Shown: in pieces, positions 1 through 5,069 of the stretch | How the letters are laid out: the number at the start of each line of letters is the position of its first letter | How positions within the stretch are numbered: the first letter of the stretch is position 1 | NCBI GenBank assembly: GCA_003243865.1 | Contig: QHBQ01000449.1 | Location: 1 to 7,087, forward strand | From: Candidatus Chloroheliales bacterium | GTDB lineage: Bacteria; Chloroflexota; Chloroflexia; QHBQ01 | Length of the DNA stretch: 7,087 nucleotides | Direction: 5' to 3' | Notes under the pieces: model-generated | Databases searched by the model: none | The model's input: only the letters and a program-made list of their open reading frames with translations | Told to the model about the DNA's origin: nothing | Made by a program: the position numbers and the translations under genes

Positions 1-320
1 CGATTGTTGTAGGCCTTGATGAAGGTGGGGTCGAGGATGAGGGCCTGGTTGTAGTCCACAATCGCCAGGTTTAGCTGGCCCTTGTCGGCGTGGATGATAC
101 CACGATAGACATAGGCATCGGGCGAATTAGGCTGCACCTCGATGATACGGTTGAAGTCGGCCAGTGCCTTGTCCAGTTCGCCAAGCTCGTAGTAGGCATC
201 GCCACGTTCAGCCAGCGCCTCGATGCTGTCAGGCGTGCCAGCCAGCCGCTGGTTGGCCTCGGCCAGTTGTTGCTCATAGCTCTGGCGCTCGTCAATGGGG
301 GTTTCGGGTTCGTCGCTCAT
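1..320 (-). CDS. TPR repeat protein, N-terminal part (cut by window edge)
   Basis: The minus-strand frame opens at the ATG complementary to 318-320 and stays open to base 1, giving about 106 residues of an incomplete protein. It starts MSDEPETPIDERQSYEQQ, with no signal peptide or membrane segment. After a polar, acidic N-terminus (residues 1-29) come two consecutive 34-residue tetratricopeptide repeats, residues 30-63 and 64-97. Both show the TPR pattern of small and aromatic residues (ERGDAYYELGELDKALADFN; YRGIIHADKGQLNLAIVDYN) and Pro at the repeat boundary. A third repeat begins at PTFIKAYNN. TPRs stack as helical hairpins and bind protein partners, so the role is probably scaffolding or regulatory and the partner is unknown. 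The protein appears cytoplasmic. There is no Shine-Dalgarno; the ATG lies 6 bases after a perfect -10 box. The TPR call is firm; the specific function cannot be given. Confidence 0.85.
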   Translation of the reverse strand, partial: MSDEPETPIDERQSYEQQLAEANQRLAGTPDSIEALAERGDAYYELGELDKALADFNRIIEVQPNSPDAYVYRGIIHADKGQLNLAIVDYNQALILDPTFIKAYNN

Positions 321-326
321 GGGTTA

Positions 327-356
327 ATTATACCCCATCCTTTATACCGAGCGCAA
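327..356 (-). promoter_or_regulatory. Promoter of the TPR gene, probably leaderless
   Basis: On the minus strand a perfect -10 box TATAAT (complement of 327-332) follows an 18-base spacer from TTGCGC (complement of 351-356), which matches the -35 consensus at its first three bases. The -10 ends only 6 bases before the TPR ATG, so transcription should start at or beside the A of the ATG. No room is left for a ribosome binding site. The layout implies a leaderless mRNA; it is an inference from position only. Confidence 0.65.
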
Positions 357-386
357 AAGGCCGCTTTGCCCCAGCTTCTTCATTTC

Positions 387-415
387 TTGCACGAAGTGGG
401 CAATTCGGGTATAAT
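387..415 (+). promoter_or_regulatory. Promoter of tRNA-Arg
   Basis: TTGCAC (387-392), a 17-base spacer and a perfect TATAAT (410-415) lie directly upstream of the tRNA. The predicted start at about 421-423 would leave a short leader of about 8 bases before the mature 5' end at 430, typical of a single-gene tRNA unit. The -10 context GGGTATAATTATCC closely resembles that of the divergent TPR promoter. Confidence 0.7.
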
Positions 416-429
416 TATCCGGCGTAGAG

Positions 430-502
430 GCGCGTGTAGCTCAGGGGATAGAGCGCAGCCGTCCTAAGGCTGGCGTCGGGGGTTCGAATCCCTCCACGCG
501 CA
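430..502 (+). tRNA. tRNA-Arg, anticodon CCU
   Basis: The sequence folds as a full cloverleaf of 73 bases. The acceptor stem GCGCGTG (430-436) pairs perfectly with CACGCGC (495-501). The D arm is GCTC/GAGC (439-442 with 451-454). The anticodon stem CAGCC (456-460) pairs with GGCTG (468-472), enclosing loop GTCCTAA with anticodon CCT at 463-465. A 5-base variable loop follows at 473-477. The T stem GGGGG/CCCTC (478-482 with 490-494, one G-U pair) encloses TTCGAAT. The discriminator is A502. Anticodon CCU reads AGG, an arginine codon. The 3' CCA is not encoded (A-CC-G follows), so CCA must be added by the nucleotidyltransferase. Several apparent reading frames crossing this gene are artefacts. 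Confidence 0.95.
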
Positions 503-557
503 CCGTGCAGACTGCGGATTGTAGATTAGGCTTATATCGCAGAGGTGATACCCGATG

Positions 558-591
558 TCCGCTGTCACGCTTCTTGCACAGCGGATTTTTT
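558..591 (+). terminator. Intrinsic terminator after tRNA-Arg
   Basis: A perfect 8-base-pair inverted repeat, TCCGCTGT (558-565) and ACAGCGGA (578-585), encloses a 12-base loop and is followed immediately by six T residues (586-591). This is the classical Rho-independent terminator form. It closes the tRNA transcription unit and insulates it from the gene cluster that begins at about 707. Confidence 0.85.
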
Positions 592-600
592 GTGGGGCTA

Positions 601-697
601 GTGCAAAACCCCTCCCCATTTCGGGGAGGCTGGTGCAAACCCCCCCATTTCGGGGGAGGCTGGTGCAAAACCCCTCCCCCGAAATGGGGGGAGGCTG
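601..697 (+). repeat. Three tandem palindromic repeats with C/G-rich arms
   Basis: Three adjoining units share the same left flank (GTGCAAA), a C-rich arm, a 5-base centre, a G-rich arm and the right flank GGAGGCTG. They are 601-632, 633-662 and 663-697. Unit 1 pairs CCTCCCC (611-617) with GGGGAGG (623-629) around ATTTC. Unit 2 has lost the T of the left arm and pairs CCCCC (642-646) with GGGGG (652-656) around ATTTC. Unit 3 pairs a longer arm (676-680 with 686-690, plus flanking pairs) around GAAAT, the reverse complement of the centre in units 1 and 2. The family resembles intergenic hairpin repeats rather than CRISPR: there are no spacers. The last unit ends 9 bases before the proposed start of the next gene. 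No tract of T follows, so a terminator role is unlikely. Apart from this array and the terminator, I see nothing else between 503 and 706. Confidence 0.85.
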
Positions 698-706
698 GGT
701 GGGGGT

Positions 707-1894
707 GTGGTCCTGAACAGTCAAGTTGACCCCAGTGGCTGTAGCCTGGTCATCTTCCACGCGGCGCTCGCCGAGCATCCCATCGAGCGATGCGTCGGCT
801 TGGCGCAACGGGCAGCCAGCCTCGACCTGCTGCTCATCGCTGCGCGGCTCGGCTTTCGACGGGTGATCATCGTCGGCGCGGAGCAGGAGTTTGCGCATGC
901 GGCCCAGCTTGTCAGCGACCTCGACGTTACCCTCGAACCAGATGTAGCGCCTGGTTTCCACTTCGGCCAGCGGCTGATGGAGATCGTGGCGCAACACCGA
1001 CTTGAGCGCATCATCTATATCGGTGGCGGTGCGGCCCCACTGCTCACCGTCGCTGACCTGCTCGCGCTCACCGCTGGCATCAGTGGCGACGAGGCGGCTA
1101 CGGTTGCCAACAATGTTTTCTCCGCCGACATCGTCGCGCTTGGCCAGGCGCAAGCCGCGCTACGCCGCATCGCTCTGCCCGCGCTCGACAACGACCTTGC
1201 CTATCGCCTGCGCGCTGCTGGCGTGCCGACCAGCGCATTGCCGCCTAGCCTCGGCCTCAACTTCGACATTGACACCCCCACTGACCTCGCCACCCTGGCC
1301 CTGGCCCTGGAGCTGCATAGCAATGAGGCAGCGGCGATTGGCCCGCACCTGCGCGCCGCGCTTGCCGCCTATGCCAGCAGCGGCCTGGCCGACCGCCAGC
1401 TTGCCGCGCTCCACGCCGCCATCGACGTGATGCGCCGCCACGATGGTGAGACGCTCTTCTGCGGGCGGATTGGGGCGCAAACCTGGCGGCGGCTCGAACT
1501 GGCATTGCCCTGCCAGACCCGCCTGCTCGGCGAGGAGCGCGGGATGCGGGCCAGCGGGCGGGAGGAGCAGGGTAAGGTGCGTTCGCTGCTCGGCTTGCTG
1601 GTCGAACAGGTCGGCTCCCACCGCGCCGTTGCCAACCTGGCCGCAGTCGCCCAGGCCGCGTTCATAGATACCCGCGTCCTCTTCAACCATCTCCACCTCG
1701 ACATCCCTATCAGTGACCGCTTCAACTCTGATGCGCTGTACTGGGAGCAGGTGACCGAACCGACCGCCCGCGACTTCACCCGCGCCGCTGCCACAGCGGA
1801 AATACCGCTCGTCCTCGGCGGCCACTCGCTGGTCTCAGGAGGTCTCACTTTGCTGGCAACGATGGTGCAGGAATTGCATAACAAACAATCATAA
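707..1894 (+). CDS. Uncharacterised protein, N-half nucleotidyltransferase-like
   Basis: This is a 395-residue, soluble-looking protein without signal peptide or membrane helices. Residues about 13-200 have the feel of a nucleotide-diphospho-sugar (GT-A) fold as in CofC/MobA/DUF2064-type nucleotidyltransferases: strand VIFHAA (15-20), a helix then RRVIIVGA (51-58), FHFGQRLMEIV (84-94), IIYIGGGAAPLLTVADL (102-118) and FDIDTPTDLATL (186-197). The last motif is typical of that superfamily. However, the Asp that usually binds metal near the PLLT motif is absent, as is a glycine-rich N-terminal nucleotide loop, so activity is uncertain. Residues about 245-395 form a second region I do not recognise, with a charged stretch (RLLGEERGMRASGREEQG) and a Gly-rich end (LGGHSLVSGG). 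Start: GTG at 707 is the only ATG/GTG candidate before the conserved core; there is no convincing ribosome binding site, and the palindromic repeat array abuts it, so the start is uncertain. The stop lies 15 bases before the next gene, suggesting cotranscription. Confidence 0.6.
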   Translation: MVLNSQVDPSGCSLVIFHAALAEHPIERCVGLAQRAASLDLLLIAARLGFRRVIIVGAEQEFAHAAQLVSDLDVTLEPDVAPGFHFGQRLMEIVAQHRLERIIYIGGGAAPLLTVADLLALTAGISGDEAATVANNVFSADIVALGQAQAALRRIALPALDNDLAYRLRAAGVPTSALPPSLGLNFDIDTPTDLATLALALELHSNEAAAIGPHLRAALAAYASSGLADRQLAALHAAIDVMRRHDGETLFCGRIGAQTWRRLELALPCQTRLLGEERGMRASGREEQGKVRSLLGLLVEQVGSHRAVANLAAVAQAAFIDTRVLFNHLHLDIPISDRFNSDALYWEQVTEPTARDFTRAAATAEIPLVLGGHSLVSGGLTLLATMVQELHNKQS

Positions 1895-1909
1895 CATAGC
1901 GAGGAACAT

Positions 1910-2962
1910 ATGAAGATTGAAGTAATTGAGAGCTACGAAGGTCAGGAGCAGTTGCACAAGGAATGGGACGAACTGGAAGCACGCGGCAACGTCCCCGGCG
2001 TATTCCTCACCTGGGATTGGCAGAGTATTTGGTGGCGCCACTTCGGCGCGGGCGCGGCTTTGCGGCTGGTGCTGATGCGCGACGAGGCGGGTAAGCTGCG
2101 GGCGGTCGCCCCTCTCTACATCTTCACTGGTTCGCCCAGCGACAACGAGACTGACCGCGCCCCTAGCGGCAACGGCGGCCAGCGCATTATGCGCATCGGC
2201 GGTGGCGTGGATGTGTCCGACTACCTCGACATCCTCTCCGTGCCGGATGATGCGCCCGCCGCATGGCAGACGCTGGGCGGCTGGCTGAAGCAACACACCG
2301 CCGAGTGGGACATCCTCGACCTGCACAGCATCCCGCAGCACTCCGCCACCCGCAGCCTCGCCTGTGACTGGGCGAAATCGGCTGGCTACCAGTGTAGCGA
2401 GCAGATTGACGAAGTCTGCCCGGTTATTGACCTACCCTCCGACCGCAACTTCGCGACCTATCTCGCCAGCCTCAGCAAGAAGCAGCGCCACGAACTGCGC
2501 CGCAAGCTACGCCGCTTCGAGGCCCAGTTCCCCGATTACAAGTATTACACCACCGACTGCGCCGAGTGCAAGAACGGCCTGACTGACTTCTACGCCCTGC
2601 ACCGCGCCTCCGCTGGCACCAAGCAGCAGTTCATGGACGACGAGATGGCGCAGTTCTTCACCGACATGGTGGACGCACTGACCGACCACAGCTGGATCCG
2701 CCTCAGCTTTCTCGAAATCGAGGGCAAGCGGGTCGCCAGCTATCTCTCCTTCGACTATAATCGCAAGATCTACCTCTACAACTCTGGCTACGACCCTGCC
2801 TACCGCGATTACAGCGTTGGCGTGGTGCTGCTCACCCACTTCATCAGGGAGGCGATCGAGTCGGGCCACACCCGCTTCGACTTCCTGCGCGGCAGCGAGC
2901 GTTACAAGTATGACCTCGGCGGCCAGAACACCGAGGTGTTCAATATTCGTATACAACTCTAA
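1910..2962 (+). CDS. BioF2/FemAB-like GNAT-fold acyltransferase
   Basis: The 350-residue product matches the Acetyltransf_6 type (BioF2/CelD-like; double GNAT fold related to FemAB peptidyltransferases). Supporting segments: N-terminal WDELEARGNVPGVFLTWDW (19-37), the usual entry motif in this family; the basic helix SKKQRHELRRKLRRFE (189-204); core strands around RVASYLSFDYNRKIYLYNSGYD (274-295, cited by position); and the closing FDFLRGSERYKYDLGG (323-338), highly typical of the family. Members transfer acyl or aminoacyl groups to amines in polysaccharide, capsule or cell-wall precursor synthesis; the substrate here cannot be read. There is no signal peptide or membrane helix, so it is probably cytosolic. 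The start ATG at 1910 is preceded by GAGG at 1901-1904 with a 5-base gap. It follows the preceding gene by 15 bases, and a glycosyltransferase follows, so a role in modifying a glycosylated product is plausible. The family call is fairly firm; function is inference. Confidence 0.8.
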   Translation: MKIEVIESYEGQEQLHKEWDELEARGNVPGVFLTWDWQSIWWRHFGAGAALRLVLMRDEAGKLRAVAPLYIFTGSPSDNETDRAPSGNGGQRIMRIGGGVDVSDYLDILSVPDDAPAAWQTLGGWLKQHTAEWDILDLHSIPQHSATRSLACDWAKSAGYQCSEQIDEVCPVIDLPSDRNFATYLASLSKKQRHELRRKLRRFEAQFPDYKYYTTDCAECKNGLTDFYALHRASAGTKQQFMDDEMAQFFTDMVDALTDHSWIRLSFLEIEGKRVASYLSFDYNRKIYLYNSGYDPAYRDYSVGVVLLTHFIREAIESGHTRFDFLRGSERYKYDLGGQNTEVFNIRIQL

Positions 2963-2985
2963 TGCAAGTCTTACTCACAAGTCCG

Positions 2986-2997
2986 TATAATTATAAT
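2986..2997 (+). promoter_or_regulatory. Possible internal promoter before the glycosyltransferase
   Basis: The 58-base gap is AT-rich, unlike the coding DNA around it, and contains two abutting perfect -10 boxes, TATAAT at 2986-2991 and 2992-2997. No good -35 is visible at 16-18 bases upstream (TGCAAG at 2963-2968 is the best and is weak). A start near 3003 would leave a leader carrying AGGAG (3008-3012), 8 bases before the ATG. The glycosyltransferase and phosphatase could therefore be expressed apart from the two upstream genes. Confidence 0.5.
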
Positions 2998-3020
2998 AGG
3001 CCATATTAGGAGAAATATAA

Positions 3021-4415
3021 ATGTCTAACATCGCAATGCTTAGTGTACATACCTCACCCCTTGCTGCGCTCGGCGGCAAGGAGACCGGCGGGATGAACGT
3101 CTACGTCCGCGACCTCAGCTGCGCGTTGGCGGCGCTAGGTCACACGGTGGACGTGTTCACTCGCTGGCAGGACCCCACCGTGCCACGAGTGACGAATTTC
3201 GCCCCCGGCGTGCGGGTCATCCAGATCGAAGCGGGGCCACGCGGCCCCTACGATAAGAACCGTGTCTACGACCACTTGGATCAGTTCGTCAAAGGGGTGG
3301 AATTGTTCCGCCGCTGCAACGGCAACCCCAACTATGACATCATCCACGCCCATTACTGGTTGAGTGGCGCGGTGGGGGTGAAGCTACGCAAGCGCTGGCA
3401 GTGGCAGCAGGGCAAGCGTGTGCCCCTGCTGCAGATGTTCCACACTCTCGGCAAGCTGAAGAACGGCATTGCCCAGACTCCGCAGGAGCTTGAGGTTGCC
3501 AATCGTATTGCGGTCGAGGAGCAACTGGGGCGCCAGGCGGATATGCTAATCGCCCCCACTCCGACCGAGCGTGGCTACCTCGCCTGGGAGTACAACGCGC
3601 CGTTCGGCAAGATCCGCATCGTTCCTTGCGGCGTGGATACCGCAATGTTCCGCCCTGCTGCCGGTGAGCGCGACGCCGCCCGCGACCGCCTCGGCCTCAG
3701 CCGCACTGCCCGCTACGCCTTGTTCGTTGGGCGCATCGAGCGGCTGAAGGGCATCGAAACCCTGCTGCGCGCGGTTGCCCAGCTGAAGCGCAACGCCGAC
3801 CCGATCGGCGAAAACATTAAACTGCTCATTGTCGGCGGCGATCTCGACCCCAGCCAGCAGACCACCGATGATGAGATGACTCGCCTGCACTACCTCGCCG
3901 CCGAACTCGATGTCTGCGATCGCACCGCCTTCCTCGGCGCCCAACCGCAGGAGCGGCTGCGCGATTACTACAATGCCGCCGATGCGGTGCTGATGCCCAG
4001 CCGCTACGAGTCGTTCGGCATGGTCGCAGTCGAAGCAATGGCGAGTGGTACGCCCGTAATTGCCTCGCGCGTCGGCGGCCTGGCCCACACGGTACAGGAC
4101 GGCGAAACTGGCTATCTGCTGCCCCACGATGATGTGCCCGCCTGGGCGGGCAAGCTCCGCCTCATCCTCAGCGATGACGCACTGCGCCAGTGGCTGGGCC
4201 AGCAGGCGGCAATTCAGGCGCAGCAATTTGCCTGGCCCCACATTGCCACCCAGATTGACACGCTCTACGGCGAAGCCTTGCAGGGCGAAGCAATCCGCAA
4301 GCCGAGCCTGCGCCGCCGCGTTCAGGATGCCGCTGGCTGCCTGCTCGACAGTCTCCCCGTCTCGAAGCTGGTTGAGCCTAGTCTCGTCGTCGCTGGCGAC
4401 CTCAGTTGCCGCTAA
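3021..4415 (+). CDS. GT4 family glycosyltransferase (MshA / sucrose-phosphate-synthase-like)
   Basis: This 464-residue retaining glycosyltransferase of the GT-B fold should transfer a sugar from an activated nucleotide-sugar donor. The N-terminal acceptor domain shows MLSVHTSPLAALGGKETGGM (6-25), with the GGMNVYV motif (23-29) shared with MshA and sucrose-phosphate synthases, then YDIIHAHYWLSG (105-116), also typical of that subgroup. The C-terminal donor domain starts around FVGRIERLKG (235-244), giving the R238/K243 phosphate-binding pair, and contains the signature E-x7-E motif with E330 and E338 (ESFGMVAVEAMASGTPVIAS, 330-349). A tail of about 40 residues follows the usual end and has no recognisable motif. 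There is no signal peptide. The ATG at 3021 is well supported by AGGAG at 3008-3012. It lies 25 bases before a phosphatase gene, so the pair may act in sequence, for example transfer to a phosphorylated acceptor then dephosphorylation. The family is secure; donor and acceptor are unknown, and mshA should not be assigned on this evidence. Confidence 0.9.
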   Translation: MSNIAMLSVHTSPLAALGGKETGGMNVYVRDLSCALAALGHTVDVFTRWQDPTVPRVTNFAPGVRVIQIEAGPRGPYDKNRVYDHLDQFVKGVELFRRCNGNPNYDIIHAHYWLSGAVGVKLRKRWQWQQGKRVPLLQMFHTLGKLKNGIAQTPQELEVANRIAVEEQLGRQADMLIAPTPTERGYLAWEYNAPFGKIRIVPCGVDTAMFRPAAGERDAARDRLGLSRTARYALFVGRIERLKGIETLLRAVAQLKRNADPIGENIKLLIVGGDLDPSQQTTDDEMTRLHYLAAELDVCDRTAFLGAQPQERLRDYYNAADAVLMPSRYESFGMVAVEAMASGTPVIASRVGGLAHTVQDGETGYLLPHDDVPAWAGKLRLILSDDALRQWLGQQAAIQAQQFAWPHIATQIDTLYGEALQGEAIRKPSLRRRVQDAAGCLLDSLPVSKLVEPSLVVAGDLSCR

Positions 4416-4440
4416 ACCAGGCATAGGAAAAGGATGATGA

Positions 4441-4983
4441 ATGCGCCTGATTATCTTCGACGGAGATGAGACGCTCTGGCATGGCCTTGATGGCGGCAAC
4501 ATCTCCGACAACGGCGACGGCGATTATATTGACTCCAACGATTACGAATTCTCCTGCCCGCCCGGCACCGACTCCGATATTATCCTCCGCAACGATGGCA
4601 AGCGGCTGCAACTCTTCCCCGAAACCCGCGCCGTGCTACGCGAGATGCGTGGCCGCGAAGTGCTGGTTGCTCTCTGGACCTATAATCATCCCAACCCCAC
4701 CCATCGCGCCCTCGCCGCATGGAACATCGCGGACCAGTTCGATCACGTCGAGGCGGCCTGGAATCCCAACAAAGAGCAGATGCTGCGCAACATCCTCACC
4801 GCCACCAACGTGCAGCCGATGGATGCGGTGTTCATTGACGACGACCCCGGTCGCGGCCACCGTCAGCAGGCCGAGCGGGTCGGCATCCGCTTCCTCAAGC
4901 GCGGCACCGATGTTACGGATCTGCATCAGGTACTGGAACTGGTTGGCGACGATGAGCCGATTACGCTGGAGCCGCTGAGTTAG
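4441..4983 (+). CDS. HAD-superfamily phosphatase, MDP-1/HAD-IIIC-like
   Basis: The 180-residue product has the four HAD motifs: I, FDGDETLW with nucleophile D7 and acid/base D9; II, T80 in VALWTYN; III, K111 in NPNKEQ; IV, FIDDDPGR with D133-D135. The DxDxTLW form, small size and lack of a large cap resemble magnesium-dependent phosphatase-1 and FkbH-like HAD-IIIC proteins. Such enzymes hydrolyse phosphate monoesters or phosphorylated amino or sugar acids with Mg2+. Residues 17-55 form an unusually acidic insertion (LDGGNISDNGDGDYIDSND at 16-34) where minimal-cap HADs have a short turn; it could shape the substrate pocket or bind cation. The ATG at 4441 is preceded by AAGGA (4430-4434) with a 6-base gap. 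It sits 25 bases after the glycosyltransferase, so cotranscription is likely and it may remove a phosphate from the glycosylated product. It ends the cluster. The phosphatase fold is secure; the substrate is unknown. Confidence 0.85.
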   Translation: MRLIIFDGDETLWHGLDGGNISDNGDGDYIDSNDYEFSCPPGTDSDIILRNDGKRLQLFPETRAVLREMRGREVLVALWTYNHPNPTHRALAAWNIADQFDHVEAAWNPNKEQMLRNILTATNVQPMDAVFIDDDPGRGHRQQAERVGIRFLKRGTDVTDLHQVLELVGDDEPITLEPLS

Positions 4984-4994
4984 GGGCGACGGAA

Positions 4995-5018
4995 AGCCCT
5001 CTCGCTGAGGGGAGGGCT
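4995..5018. terminator. Hairpin in the convergent gap, first of two
   Basis: AGCCCTC (4995-5001) and GAGGGCT (5012-5018) form a perfect 7-base-pair stem with a 10-base loop, 12 bases after the phosphatase stop. No T tract follows on either strand, so it may be a weak or Rho-assisted terminator, an mRNA 3'-end stabiliser, or a member of an intergenic palindromic repeat family. TAGGGGCG occurs just before it (4981-4988) and again before the next hairpin (5030-5037). Confidence 0.4.
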
Positions 5019-5032
5019 GAGGATGGATGTAG

Positions 5033-5060
5033 GGGCGCACCAGGACATGCGCCCATGTTT
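5033..5060. terminator. Hairpin in the convergent gap, second of two
   Basis: GGGCGCA (5033-5039) and TGCGCCC (5048-5054) make a perfect 7-base-pair stem with an 8-base loop. On the plus strand it is followed by ATGTTT, a short imperfect T run, so it could end the plus-strand cluster; on the minus strand it lies 15 bases past the mrr stop and could end that gene too, though without a T tract. A bidirectional terminator between convergent genes is a reasonable reading. Confidence 0.5.
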
Positions 5061-5069
5061 ATCGATTGG

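Noticed and set aside
90..467. Plus-strand open frame of 125 codons
   Set aside because: It is antisense to the TPR gene and ends inside the tRNA, so it is a shadow.
512..542. Inverted repeat CTGCG/CGCAG after the tRNA as a terminator or regulatory hairpin
   Set aside because: Only five base pairs with a 21-base loop and no T tract; the strong terminator at 558-591 explains the region better.
601..697. CRISPR array
   Set aside because: The units abut with no unique spacers, vary in length and are themselves palindromic; no cas genes are present.
464..1153. Minus-strand open frame of 229 codons across the repeats and tRNA
   Set aside because: It runs through the antisense of tRNA-Arg, the terminator and the palindromic array, giving low-complexity Pro/Gly-rich peptide; no ribosome binding site.
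3546..4511. Long minus-strand open frame of 321 codons opposite the glycosyltransferase
   Set aside because: It lies antisense to a gene with clear GT4 motifs, has no recognisable motif, and is what a third-position GC-rich gene casts on the opposite strand.
4504..4545. EF-hand or dockerin calcium loop in the phosphatase
   Set aside because: The acidic stretch does not fit the D-x-D-x-D-G register with a hydrophobic residue at position 8 and acid at 12 in any alignment I tried.
3021..4983. Sucrose-phosphate synthase plus sucrose-phosphate phosphatase pair
   Set aside because: The glycosyltransferase shares motifs with that group, but the phosphatase is of the MDP-1/HAD-IIIC type without the large cap of sucrose-phosphate phosphatases, so the pair is not assigned to sucrose.
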